Notes: generated by a model not told the origin, from the sequence alone. Shown: positions 8,110 to 15,851, numbered from the stretch's first letter. The stretch: 16,056 bases of DNA from Candidatus Pelagibacter sp. (GCA_012963775.1 DTVC01000055.1:1-16056); one strand, 5' to 3'. Numbers and translations are program-made.

Positions 8110-9211
8110 TGTAAATCAACAAGATCTTCAAAAATCTTTGAACTACTGCCAGGGAGTTATAGAAAAAAGAAGTACTTTACCAATATTATCAAATGTTCTT
8201 CTTGAAGTAGCTAATTCTAAATTAACTATTACAGCTACTGACCTTGACTTAATTTTTATTCATCAAATTCCTAATGTTGAGGTAATTGAAGAAGGAAAAA
8301 TAACATCATCTTCATCAATTATATATGATATTGTTAGAAAATTTTCATCTGGAAAAAAAATAAATTTTTCAAATATTGGAGAAAACAAACTTCACTTAGA
8401 ATCAGAAAAATCTGTTTTTAATTTAAATTGTATAAGTGCCGCAGAGTTTCCTTTAACGGATGAAAATTTTAACCAAAATGAATTTTCTTTAAAGTCAAAG
8501 CAACTTTTAAAACTTTTAAATAAATGTAAGTTTTCAGTTTCCAATGATGAAACTAGACATTATTTAAGTGGTATATTTATTCATCAAACAGAAATTGATA
8601 ACAAAGTATTTTTAACGGCAGCTGCAACAGACAGTCATAGAATGTCTATATCGAAAGTTAAATTAAATGAAAAAATTGATTTCGAACCAATAATTTTACC
8701 TAAAAAAACTATATTCCAGCTTTGTTCCTTACTAGAAGATTATGAAGGCAATGTTAATATTTCAAATATAAAATCAAAAATTAAATTTGAATTAAATAAT
8801 AGTATTTTAATTTCAAAGTTAATAGACGGCAAATTCCCAAATTATGTTCAAGTAATTCCAAAAGAAAATCAAAAAAAATTAGAAGTTGATTTGAAATTAT
8901 TTTTAGATTCTGTTGATCGTGTAGCTTCTGTTTCGCTTGACAAAAAAGATGGAGTAAAATTTGATTTAACTAAGGATGTACTGAATCTTTCTGTAAATAA
9001 TACGAATAGTGGCGATGGTAAGGAAAGTTTAAGTGTTAAATTTGATCATGATTTAGAAATAAGTTTTAATTCTAGATATCTAATTGACATAGCTTCACAA
9101 TTAGATGGAGATAAAGTAGAAATTTATTTCAAAGATGCTGGGTCCCCAGCATTAATTAAAGATCCAGGGGATTTTGATAGTATTTTTGTTGTAATGCCAA
9201 TGAAAGGCTAA
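8099..9211 (+). CDS. dnaN: DNA polymerase III beta subunit (sliding clamp)
   Basis: Forms the dimeric ring that tethers DNA polymerase III and many repair proteins to DNA. The 370 residues match the three-domain beta-clamp length. Typical pieces are the N-terminal QQDLQKSLNYCQGVIEKRST, TLPILSNVLLEV with ATDLDL (first domain), TAAATDSHRMS in the middle domain, LIDGKFPNY, and the C-terminal VVMPMKG that corresponds to the partner-binding VxMPMR tail. It starts inside the end of dnaA (11-base overlap) with no separate promoter space. Its stop codon overlaps the stop of the convergent acyltransferase gene by 4 bases. Confidence 0.98.
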   Translation: MKFNVNQQDLQKSLNYCQGVIEKRSTLPILSNVLLEVANSKLTITATDLDLIFIHQIPNVEVIEEGKITSSSSIIYDIVRKFSSGKKINFSNIGENKLHLESEKSVFNLNCISAAEFPLTDENFNQNEFSLKSKQLLKLLNKCKFSVSNDETRHYLSGIFIHQTEIDNKVFLTAAATDSHRMSISKVKLNEKIDFEPIILPKKTIFQLCSLLEDYEGNVNISNIKSKIKFELNNSILISKLIDGKFPNYVQVIPKENQKKLEVDLKLFLDSVDRVASVSLDKKDGVKFDLTKDVLNLSVNNTNSGDGKESLSVKFDHDLEISFNSRYLIDIASQLDGDKVEIYFKDAGSPALIKDPGDFDSIFVVMPMKG

Positions 9212-9909
9212 ATTATTTTATCCAATTCTTGATAAATATTATTTTGTAAGATATTTAAAAAATCTTTTCTTTCCATTCCTGGTTCTATTTCTTTTAAAAT
9301 TGATACAACTAATATTCCATTAGGTTTTAATTTTCCACTTTTAGGCCATATGTTTCCTGAATTGATTGCTACCGGTTGACATTTAATTTGTAAATCTTCA
9401 TAAATTCTTGAAACTCCTTTTTTAAAAGGAGTTCTATCTTCGACCGCCATTCTAGTTGCTTGAGGAAATATTATTATTGGTCTATTAGATGAATTTATAA
9501 CAGATTTAATTTTATCAGAAAAACCTAAATTTTCTTTTGAAATTTTATCTCTATCGATTGATATTGATCCTATTTTTTTTAAATACATTCCAAAAAATGG
9601 GATTCTTAATAATTCTTTTTTTAAAATAAATACTGGCGAGTTAAAAATGGTTTGTAAAAAAAATGTTTCAAACATTGATTGGTGAGAACATGCTATAAAA
9701 AATTTACCTTCAGATATGAGGTTTTCTTTTCCCTTAATTATAATTTTTGTTGATAAAAATATATTCAAACAAATTTTTGACCAATGTCCCATAATTTTTC
9801 CACCAAATAAAACTATTTTTTGAGGCAATAGTAGAGATGGTAAAAAAATTAAACAAATAAGTATTATTCCTAAATAAAAAAAAATCTTAAAAATTAAACT
9901 TCTAATCAT
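9208..9909 (-). CDS. Lysophosphatidic acid acyltransferase-like protein (PlsC family)
   Basis: A membrane-associated acyltransferase, probably 1-acyl-sn-glycerol-3-phosphate acyltransferase, which would make phosphatidic acid for phospholipid synthesis. The N-terminus has a hydrophobic anchor (about 9-29). The catalytic motif appears as SHQSMFE (75-81), that is HX4E rather than the commoner HX4D. The glycerol-phosphate-binding motif appears as FPQATR (148-153) where FPEGTR is usual, and PVAINSG corresponds to motif IV. SHQS and PQ-TR variants occur in alphaproteobacterial relatives, so these changes need not mean loss of activity. The exact acyl acceptor is not certain. It is the last gene of the argH-lysA operon, 11 bases after lysA, and converges on dnaN. 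Confidence 0.82.
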   Translation of the reverse strand: MIRSLIFKIFFYLGIILICLIFLPSLLLPQKIVLFGGKIMGHWSKICLNIFLSTKIIIKGKENLISEGKFFIACSHQSMFETFFLQTIFNSPVFILKKELLRIPFFGMYLKKIGSISIDRDKISKENLGFSDKIKSVINSSNRPIIIFPQATRMAVEDRTPFKKGVSRIYEDLQIKCQPVAINSGNIWPKSGKLKPNGILVVSILKEIEPGMERKDFLNILQNNIYQELDKII

Positions 9910-9920
9910 TTGCTTAAAAA

Positions 9921-11135
9921 TTAAATAATATTATTTAATTTTTGTCTCTTTGTAATTATTTTTGACGAAGATTGATTAATTAATATTTCAGATGGCTTAG
10001 CTCTTAAATTATAATTTGAGCTTAAAACCATGCCATATGCGCCAACATCACAAATAGCTAAAATATCTTTTTCTCTCAAAGTTTGAAATTTTGGAACAGA
10101 TAAAAACTTGTCAGTAGCTTCACATATTGGTCCGACAAATTCATGTTTTTTTCTAATCATTTTTTTACTTTTTATAGATGCCATTATTTCATGTCTAGAG
10201 CCGTATAATGCTGGCCTCATTAAATCATTCATTGCAGCATCTAAAATAACAAAATTTATTTTTCTAGTTTTTTTTATGTATAAAACTCTTGTTAATAGTA
10301 AGGCAGTATCGCCAATTATTGATCTGCCAGGCTCAAAAATAATTTTTGTTCTATATTTGTTTAAGAAATTCTTAATAATTGAGTTGTATTTTTTGTAATC
10401 AAGTTTTTTTGTTTCTTTATTATATTTGATTCCCATGCCACCACCCAAATCAACAAAATCGAAATTATGATTAGATTTTTTTATAACCGATCCAATAACT
10501 TTTAGCATTTTTGCGTATGGTTTATGGTCAGTAATTTGACTGCCAATATGAACACTCAAACATCTTATATTTAAATATTTTGAATTTTTAAATTTGTTTA
10601 TAGCTTTTAAAAAATTAATTTCAGTTAAACCAAATTTATCCTCTTTTTTTCCTGTAGAAATTTTTTTTAATGTTTTAGAATCAATATTTGGATTAAGTCT
10701 TACGCCAATATCAATTTTTTTCCTTTTAATTTTTGAAATTTTTTCGATTTGATTTATTTCACTTTCCGACTCTGAATTAATTAATAGAATATTTTTATTA
10801 ATAGCAAATTTAAGCTCATCAAAAGTTTTGCCCACACCAGAAAAAACTATTTTTTTTGGGCTAATGCCCGATTTTAAAGCCATGATTAGCTCACCTTTAG
10901 ATACAACATCTGCTCCCATACCCATTTTATTAATTTCTTTTAAAATTTGAAGATTTGAATTTGATTTTACTGAAAAACATAATAATGGATTTATTGATCT
11001 AAAATACTTTTTAAAATTTCTTATATTTAATTTTAATTTATTTAATGAATAACAATAGGATGGTGTTCCAAATTTTTTAGCAATTCTTTGAATTGAAATA
11101 TTTTCAATATATAAGCCATTTTTTTTATAATTCAT
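9921..11135 (-). CDS. lysA: Diaminopimelate decarboxylase
   Basis: A PLP enzyme that decarboxylates meso-diaminopimelate to L-lysine, the last step of lysine synthesis. The 404 residues show an alanine-racemase-like barrel: the PLP lysine K57 in CFSVKSNSN, GMGADVVSKGE (72-82), SVHIGSQI (194-201), the phosphate-binding DLGGGMGI (229-236), FEPGRSIIG (267-275), the GPICEATD segment (335-342, with the active-site Cys338 supplied across the dimer) and GAYG (365-368). The usual CESGD/CETGD reads CEATD here, a small variation. Ornithine/arginine decarboxylases share the fold, but the CE motif and the neighbours favour LysA. Its ATG overlaps the stop of the small lipoprotein gene (TAATG). Confidence 0.96.
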   Translation of the reverse strand: MNYKKNGLYIENISIQRIAKKFGTPSYCYSLNKLKLNIRNFKKYFRSINPLLCFSVKSNSNLQILKEINKMGMGADVVSKGELIMALKSGISPKKIVFSGVGKTFDELKFAINKNILLINSESESEINQIEKISKIKRKKIDIGVRLNPNIDSKTLKKISTGKKEDKFGLTEINFLKAINKFKNSKYLNIRCLSVHIGSQITDHKPYAKMLKVIGSVIKKSNHNFDFVDLGGGMGIKYNKETKKLDYKKYNSIIKNFLNKYRTKIIFEPGRSIIGDTALLLTRVLYIKKTRKINFVILDAAMNDLMRPALYGSRHEIMASIKSKKMIRKKHEFVGPICEATDKFLSVPKFQTLREKDILAICDVGAYGMVLSSNYNLRAKPSEILINQSSSKIITKRQKLNNII

Positions 11136-11254
11136 TAGCCTATCATTGTGATCTGAATTAATTTTTTTGACTCTTTATATTCTGGATCACTTTTTTTTCC
11201 GCATGAAAAAAGCAAAGTTGCACAAAAAAATAATATTATAATTTTTCTAATCAT
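11135..11254 (-). CDS. Small lipoprotein between argH and lysA (LptM-like position)
   Basis: A 39-residue protein. It starts with Arg/Lys, has a hydrophobic stretch and a lipobox LFSC (15-18), then CGKKSDPEYKES, a charged tail after the lipidated Cys18. It should be exported, lipidated and attached to the outer membrane. Short lipoproteins beginning CGxKG/SxP are found next to lysA or dapF in many proteobacteria; the E. coli example, LptM/YifL, assists the LptD outer-membrane assembly. Homology to LptM here is inferred from size, motif and position only. The start overlaps the argH stop as ATGA and the stop overlaps the lysA start as TAATG, so all three are coupled. A second Cys at position 11 lies inside the signal peptide. 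Confidence 0.78.
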   Translation of the reverse strand: MIRKIIILFFCATLLFSCGKKSDPEYKESKKLIQITMIG

Positions 11255-12645
11255 TTTAATTCTTTTTTATATTTATTTATCATTTTCTTTATGTTTTCAA
11301 AAGAAGTACCACCATAAGATTTTTTTGATTTTATCGAGTTTTTTAAATCAAATATTTTTAATACTTCCTCATTTAACTTTGGTTCAATTTTTTTAATTTC
11401 TTTAATGCTCAATTCATCAAATCTTTTTTTTTTTACTTCTGCATAATTTACAATTTTTGCAGTAATCTGATAAGCTTTTCTAAACGGAACTTTAAGCTCA
11501 ATTACAATATAATCTGCTAAATCTGTTGCAGTAGTGTATCCTTTGTTTGCTAATTCAAACATTCTTTTTTTATCTACACTGAAATTTTTTAAAATATCAT
11601 TAAAAATCAATATAGAATATTTTATTTGATCAAAAGATTTAAAAACTAATTCTTTATCATCTTGTAGATCTTTAAAATAAGATAATGGTAGACCTTTTAA
11701 GATTGTTAACATAGAAAACAAATTACCAAAAGCATTGCCTGTTTTACCTCTTAAAAATTCAAGTTGATCAGGATTTTTTTTTTGTGGCATTATCGATGAT
11801 CCAGTGACGATTCTATCATTAAGTTTAATGAGTCCAAATGCATCTGAATTCCATATAATAAATTCTTCAGCCAATCTTGATATATGAACTGAGCAAACAG
11901 AAGTTGCATATAAAAAATCAGTAACAAAATCTCTATCAGAAATAGTATCAATAGAGTTATTAGTTGGATGACTAAATTTTAATTTTTTTGTTGTATAATT
12001 TCTATCAATGTTGAATGTAGTTCCAGCCAGAGCTGCAACACCTAAAGGATTTTCAAGTAGATTTTCGATATTATTTTTAAATCTTTGTTTATCTCTTTTG
12101 AACATTTCAACATAAGCAAGTAAATAATGTGCAAAAGAAATAGGTTGAGCATTTTTTAAATGTGTAAAACCAGGCATAATAGTTTCAATATTTTTTTCAG
12201 CATTTTTTACAATGATCTTAATTGAGGAGTTCAAAAGATTAATTATTTCATTAGTAGAATTTCTTAACCATATTTTAAAATCAGTTATAACTTGATCGTT
12301 TCGTGATCTTGCTGTGTGAATAAAACCTGCATCATCTCCAATTATTTCAAATAATCTTTTTTCAATGCTCATGTGAATATCTTCATGCTTTGGATTAAAT
12401 ATGAATTTTTTTTTAATTATTTCATTTCTAATTTTATTTAATCCCCAGATAGTTTTATTTTTTATTTTAAAAGTAATAATTTTTTGTTTAAACAACATTT
12501 CAACATGAGCTATGGATCCTGCTATATCTTCTTTAAAAAGTCTTTTATCAACACTTAGAGAGCTGCCTACTTTTTGAAAAATAGAAGAAGTATCTTTTGT
12601 AATTCTTGTACTCCAAACTGTCTTGTTGTTTTTATTTTGACTCAT
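11251..12645 (-). CDS. argH: Argininosuccinate lyase
   Basis: Splits argininosuccinate into arginine and fumarate, the last step of arginine synthesis. Its 464 residues are the normal length of this fumarase/aspartase-superfamily tetramer. It has HTARSRNDQV (110-119), THLKNAQP (161-168, with the catalytic His162), NPLGVAALAGT and the superfamily signature GSSIMPQKKNPD (282-293, with the catalytic Ser in the flexible loop). The N-terminal WSTRITKD...SVDKRL also fits. It is the first gene of the operon argH - lipoprotein - lysA - plsC-like, and is divergent from the esterase gene across 86 bases. Confidence 0.98.
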   Translation of the reverse strand: MSQNKNNKTVWSTRITKDTSSIFQKVGSSLSVDKRLFKEDIAGSIAHVEMLFKQKIITFKIKNKTIWGLNKIRNEIIKKKFIFNPKHEDIHMSIEKRLFEIIGDDAGFIHTARSRNDQVITDFKIWLRNSTNEIINLLNSSIKIIVKNAEKNIETIMPGFTHLKNAQPISFAHYLLAYVEMFKRDKQRFKNNIENLLENPLGVAALAGTTFNIDRNYTTKKLKFSHPTNNSIDTISDRDFVTDFLYATSVCSVHISRLAEEFIIWNSDAFGLIKLNDRIVTGSSIMPQKKNPDQLEFLRGKTGNAFGNLFSMLTILKGLPLSYFKDLQDDKELVFKSFDQIKYSILIFNDILKNFSVDKKRMFELANKGYTTATDLADYIVIELKVPFRKAYQITAKIVNYAEVKKKRFDELSIKEIKKIEPKLNEEVLKIFDLKNSIKSKKSYGGTSFENIKKMINKYKKELK

Positions 12646-12716
12646 GATATGTAACTATACCTTTTACAATGAAATTATTAACACTTAAATTTTTAGCATT
12701 TTTTATTTTAAATAAT

Positions 12717-12722
12717 TATAAT
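12717..12722 (+). promoter_or_regulatory. Candidate -10 element of the carboxylesterase gene
   Basis: A perfect TATAAT ends 9 bases before the ATG at 12732. A loose TTAGCA (12693-12698) lies 18 bases upstream. The predicted transcript would have at most a 1-4 base leader and no ribosome binding site. Chance matches are likely in this composition. Confidence 0.4.
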
Positions 12723-12731
12723 TTACAATAG

Positions 12732-13388
12732 ATGACATTTAGCCTTAATACAAAAATTGTTTATCCAGATAATGTTAATGAAATAAAAAATGCAATTATT
12801 TTACTTCATGGATATGGTGGAGACAGCAATGATATCAGTATTTTAACATTGAGTTGGAAAAGATTTTTGCCTAATACGATTTTTTTATGTCCAAATGGAC
12901 ATGAACCATGTTCAATTAATCCTAATGGTTTTCAATGGTTTGATCTTTCTAGAGACGATCCTAAATATATATTAGAAGAGACAATTAAAGCTGAAGTAAA
13001 ATTAAAATCATTTATAGAAGAAATAAAAAATGAATATAACTTAGATAATTCAAAAATTTGCCTCTCTGGTTTTAGCCAAGGTTGTATGTTGTCTATAAAC
13101 ATTGGATTAACTTCCAATAAAAATTTTAATTGTATAGTAGGATTTTCTGGTAAAATTATTGATAAAGAAAATTTGTCAAGAAGAATAACATCAAAAACAA
13201 AAATGCTTCTTATTCATGGTGATCTTGATGCTGTAGTTCCCCCAAATCATTTGTTAGAAGCAAAGGATTTTTTAATTCGAAATAAAATTGATGCTGAGAC
13301 TAAGATGATTAAAAATTGTGATCATCATATTCCTATTGAGGCATCAAGTATTGCACTGAATTATATTAAAAAAAACTTAAGTATTTAA
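12732..13388 (+). CDS. Alpha/beta-hydrolase carboxylesterase / phospholipase (Abhydrolase_2 family)
   Basis: A serine hydrolase of the YpfH/EstB/acyl-protein-thioesterase-like group, probably cytoplasmic because no signal peptide is visible. The oxyanion region LHGYGGDSND (25-34), the nucleophile elbow GFSQG (113-117, Ser115), the acid in HGDLDAVVP (162-170, Asp166) and the base in DHHIP (197-201, His198) form a complete catalytic triad. The 218 residues match the family. Natural substrates of these enzymes are rarely known; short-chain esters, lysophospholipids and acyl-thioesters are all possible. It is divergent from argH and followed 62 bases later by the HNH gene on the same strand. Confidence 0.88.
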   Translation: MTFSLNTKIVYPDNVNEIKNAIILLHGYGGDSNDISILTLSWKRFLPNTIFLCPNGHEPCSINPNGFQWFDLSRDDPKYILEETIKAEVKLKSFIEEIKNEYNLDNSKICLSGFSQGCMLSINIGLTSNKNFNCIVGFSGKIIDKENLSRRITSKTKMLLIHGDLDAVVPPNHLLEAKDFLIRNKIDAETKMIKNCDHHIPIEASSIALNYIKKNLSI

Positions 13389-13415
13389 TAAATCTTTAAT
13401 AAATTTATTGTATTA

Positions 13416-13444
13416 TTGATTAATAAATTTAATTAAGCTAATCT
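13416..13444 (+). promoter_or_regulatory. Candidate promoter of the HNH gene
   Basis: TTGATT (13416-13421) and TAATCT (13439-13444) are separated by 17 bases. The -10 ends 6 bases before the ATG at 13451, so the transcript would start at or within a base or two of the start codon. The hexamers are imperfect and the region is very AT-rich. Confidence 0.35.
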
Positions 13445-13450
13445 TATGCA

Positions 13451-14020
13451 ATGTTTAAATCTGTAGATCAAAATATTTCATTAGAGAAATGCCCTGCTCT
13501 GGTTTTAAATGCTGATTATATACCTCTAAGTTATTATCCGCTTTCACTATGGGGTTGGCAAGATTCAATTAAATCTGTTTTTTTAGATAGAGTTGTTATT
13601 GTTAGTTTCTACGATAGAGTAATTAGAAGTCCTTCATTAAGCATGAAACTTCCTAGTGTGATAGCATTGAAAAGTTATATTAAACCACGGTCTAATCCTA
13701 ATTTTACAAGATTTAATGTTTTTTTGAGAGATAAATTTAGATGTCAGTATTGTGGAAGCAAAAAAGAATTAACTTTTGATCATTTGCTACCCAGATCAAA
13801 AGGAGGAAAAACTAATTGGGACAACGTAGTAACAGCTTGCTCAAGTTGTAACATCAAAAAAGGTGGTCGTTTTTTTGTAAGTCCTGAAATGGCTTTAAAT
13901 CAAATACCTTATCAACCAACTACTGAAGATCTACATAAGAATGGAAAAAATTTTCCACCTAATTATTTACATAAGAGTTGGATGGATTATTTATATTGGG
14001 ACGTAGAACTAGAACCTTAA
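13451..14020 (+). CDS. HNH endonuclease family protein
   Basis: A 189-residue HNH protein of a type widespread on alphaproteobacterial chromosomes. The N-terminal half (about 15-60: CPALVLNADYIPL, SLWGWQDSIKSVF) is the conserved companion region seen in these proteins. The C-terminal half has the HNH zinc finger: CQYC, then TFDHLLPRSKGG with the catalytic His, NWDNVV with the Asn, and CSSC as the second metal pair. It should bind or cleave nucleic acid, but the cellular role of this family is not established. Nothing around it suggests a restriction system, intron or prophage. Its stop codon directly abuts the stop of the convergent coq7. Confidence 0.86.
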   Translation: MFKSVDQNISLEKCPALVLNADYIPLSYYPLSLWGWQDSIKSVFLDRVVIVSFYDRVIRSPSLSMKLPSVIALKSYIKPRSNPNFTRFNVFLRDKFRCQYCGSKKELTFDHLLPRSKGGKTNWDNVVTACSSCNIKKGGRFFVSPEMALNQIPYQPTTEDLHKNGKNFPPNYLHKSWMDYLYWDVELEP

Positions 14021-14554
14021 TCAGACTTTCTCAGATATATTTATTGCAATTCTTGATCCAGTTTTAATTATTTTGTCTAGTATTGAATATATTCCTTCTT
14101 TAGAGGCTCCTTCATCGTAAGCAATATCTTTATGATGTAATTCATCTTCTTTGAACTTAATTATTTTTTTTTTTAATTGTTTTTCATCATCTTCAATTTG
14201 ATTTATCTGTTTTTGATAATGTTCATCGATAACTTCTTCAACAGAAGCTGTACAAAGCATTGCTGCCCTTTTTCCAAGAAGCGTAGTTCCAAAACCTAAG
14301 CCAACTCCTAATAGATCCCATATAGGGAGAAATTTAGTGGGCTTTATATTTCTTTTTTTTAATTCTTTTTCAAAAAAATCTAAGTGTTCTTTTTCATTGA
14401 GCTTCATCTCTTCAATAGTTTTTTTTAATTTTTCGTCTTTAAATACAGTATTTAATGCTAATAGCTGACCTTCGTAAATTTTAATGGCACCTCTTTCTCC
14501 AGCGTGATCAACTCTTATAAATTCTTCTATTTTTTTTTTATTTGTTTTTTTCAT
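14021..14554 (-). CDS. coq7: Coq7-type di-iron demethoxyubiquinone hydroxylase
   Basis: An oxygen-dependent hydroxylase (DMQ hydroxylase) for a late ring-hydroxylation step of ubiquinone synthesis. In alphaproteobacteria it often replaces the flavoprotein UbiF. The 177 residues form a ferritin-like bundle with the di-iron ligand pattern: Glu20 in VDHAGERGA, E54xxH57 (NEKEH), Glu107 in VEEVIDEHY and E138xxH141 (ELHH). A hydrophobic stretch around LLGVGLGFGTTLLG (81-94) is the typical membrane-contacting part. It overlaps the end of dsbB by 17 bases and is the last gene of that operon. UbiE and UbiB are encoded about 10 kb away. Confidence 0.95.
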   Translation of the reverse strand: MKKTNKKKIEEFIRVDHAGERGAIKIYEGQLLALNTVFKDEKLKKTIEEMKLNEKEHLDFFEKELKKRNIKPTKFLPIWDLLGVGLGFGTTLLGKRAAMLCTASVEEVIDEHYQKQINQIEDDEKQLKKKIIKFKEDELHHKDIAYDEGASKEGIYSILDKIIKTGSRIAINISEKV

Positions 14555-15023
14555 GATTTAAAAAAAGTTTTATAGTTATAACACTCAATAATAAAGATAT
14601 AATTGTATTTATTGTAGCAAGTGACAAACCAACAATTTTAAAGCTAACATCCTTGCAGCTTATTTGATTTTTTTGCAGTTCTTTAAGTAGGTCATCTTTA
14701 GATAAATTAGCATTTTCTAATGACGCGTTACAAACTAATGACTCAGAAAAAAATCCCTGTTCAATACCAAAATGATAAAAGGATAAAATAGTTCCTGCTA
14801 AGAATATTAGACCTAAAAACAAGAATACAATTTTTTCAAATTTTTTATTAAATAGGCCTACAGGTATTATTATTATTGCTAATAAATATGGAATTCTTTC
14901 AATTAGGCAAAGATTACATGGAGCATGCCCTAAAATATATTGAATAAAAAAAGCTATTAATAAAATAACAATACTTAATAATAAAATTATTGTTATTGTA
15001 GTTTTATTTTTTAATTCCAGCAT
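14538..15023 (-). CDS. dsbB: Disulfide bond formation protein DsbB
   Basis: An inner-membrane quinone reductase that re-oxidises DsbA and so drives disulfide formation in the periplasm. Its 161 residues show four hydrophobic segments (about 10-30, 46-58, 65-82 and 129-155). The first periplasmic loop holds C36-x-x-C39 in HAPCNLCLIERIP, and the second loop holds C98 and C123, giving the two essential disulfides. The end of the second loop, FKIVGLSLATINT, matches the family. It lies one base downstream of the VTT-family gene and overlaps coq7. No dsbA is visible in the window. Confidence 0.93.
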   Translation of the reverse strand: MLELKNKTTITIILLLSIVILLIAFFIQYILGHAPCNLCLIERIPYLLAIIIIPVGLFNKKFEKIVFLFLGLIFLAGTILSFYHFGIEQGFFSESLVCNASLENANLSKDDLLKELQKNQISCKDVSFKIVGLSLATINTIISLLLSVITIKLFLNHEKNK

Positions 15024-15024
15024 T

Positions 15025-15621
15025 TTATTTAAAAATAAAATATATAATTATCCCAATAATTACTAAAACTACCCCAATAATTGTAAACCACAAAGCTCCC
15101 TTTTTTTCTAAAAAATTTACAAAATTTTGGCCAAACTTTGCTGTAAAAAAAGAAACTAAAAAAAATCTTAAACCTCTTCCAATTAAACAAATGATCAAGA
15201 ATATAAATATATTAAAACCAATTATCCCACTGGTAATTGTAAATACTTTAAATGGTAATGGAGTAAAACCAGCTAAAAACAATACACCAAGCCAAACCAA
15301 TATGCCTCCAGTATTGGACATGGTATTTTTAAGATCATTGACTTTCTGTTCATAACCATAAAGTTCTATAATGTTCATGGATAAGTCTAGAAAAAAAGAA
15401 CCTATAAAGTATCCAAATAAACTACCCAAAGCAGAAAACAAAGTAGCTATAATAAAGATTTTTTTAAATTCATTTTTTTGCGCTATTACCATTGGAACAA
15501 TCATGACATCTGGTGGTATTGGGAAAAAAGAACTTTCTGCAAATGATAATATTGCCAAATAAAATTTTGAATTTTTATGCCCAGCAAGCCTTATTGCTTT
15601 TAAATAAAGTTCTTTGAACAT
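15025..15621 (-). CDS. YqaA/DedA-like VTT-domain membrane protein
   Basis: A 198-residue polytopic inner-membrane protein of the VTT (SNARE-associated/DedA) superfamily, closest in layout to the YqaA group. The N-terminal re-entrant part contains FFPIPPDVMIVPMV (about 32-45), a GSLFGYFIGSF stretch, FTPLPFKVFTITSG (about 119-132) and a C-terminal hydrophobic helix ending in Lys. Members are implicated in lipid or undecaprenyl-phosphate flipping and membrane homeostasis, but the YqaA substrate is not established. It is the first gene of the operon with dsbB and coq7. The start ATG lies about 70 bases from the divergent tRNA-Leu fragment, in a short AT-rich intergenic region. Confidence 0.85.
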   Translation of the reverse strand: MFKELYLKAIRLAGHKNSKFYLAILSFAESSFFPIPPDVMIVPMVIAQKNEFKKIFIIATLFSALGSLFGYFIGSFFLDLSMNIIELYGYEQKVNDLKNTMSNTGGILVWLGVLFLAGFTPLPFKVFTITSGIIGFNIFIFLIICLIGRGLRFFLVSFFTAKFGQNFVNFLEKKGALWFTIIGVVLVIIGIIIYFIFK

Positions 15622-15690
15622 ATTCTCTTTTAATACAATAATTCTTCTTATACTATTATTTTATAAACTATATAAAGTTAAATGAAGAAT

Positions 15691-15734
15691 GGGCGAATGG
15701 CGGAACTGGTAGACGCGTTGGATTCAAAATCCGA
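15691..15734 (+). pseudogene. Truncated tRNA-Leu(CAA): 5' half only
   Basis: Bases 15691-15697 (GGGCGAA) are a possible acceptor strand. TGGCGG...GTAGACGCG (15698-15717) is a canonical class II tRNA-Leu D-arm. TTGGA (15718-15722), the loop TTCAAAA with anticodon CAA (15725-15727) and TCCGA (15730-15734) form an anticodon arm with one G-U pair. After this no long variable arm, no T-arm with a GGTTCGA-type sequence and no acceptor partner TTCGCCC can be found in the rest of the window. The gene therefore appears broken at the 3' side of the anticodon stem. It could be a displaced fragment left at the edge of an integrated element, a relic, or an assembly join. Confidence 0.75.
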
Positions 15735-15785
15735 AAGATTCACAAACTCATAACTCTCTGGTACTCTACAAGACATTCCGAAAGA
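15730..15785. repeat. 9-bp direct repeat TCCGAAAGA, 47 bp apart
   Basis: TCCGAAAGA occurs at 15730-15738, exactly where the tRNA similarity ends, and again at 15777-15785. A shorter GATTCA also repeats (15721-15726 and 15737-15742). The placement at the break point makes it worth recording, but a 9-bp repeat could arise by chance. Confidence 0.4.
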
Positions 15786-15851
15786 ACTAATACTTACTTT
15801 TTATTTTTACCCTTCGATTAGCAAGTGCAATAAGGATAAATTAATTTGTGC

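Noticed and set aside
12669..12731. A 20-codon frame MKLLTLKFLAFFIL... ending exactly before the esterase ATG
   Set aside because: It looks vaguely like a signal peptide but is very short, has no ribosome binding site, and the candidate TATAAT for the esterase lies inside it. More likely promoter DNA than a gene.
13387..13410. AATAAAT...ATTTATT hairpin after the esterase as a terminator
   Set aside because: The stem is A-T only with no G-C pair and no clear U tract, so it is indistinguishable from background in this sequence.
13451..14020. HNH protein as part of a defence or mobile system
   Set aside because: The neighbours are housekeeping genes, there is no methyltransferase, integrase or intron structure, and this HNH type is a common chromosomal alphaproteobacterial gene.
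15678..15776. A 32-codon minus-strand frame running through the tRNA-Leu fragment
   Set aside because: Its C-terminal part is just the antisense translation of the tRNA half, a well-known source of spurious short proteins. Nothing else supports it.
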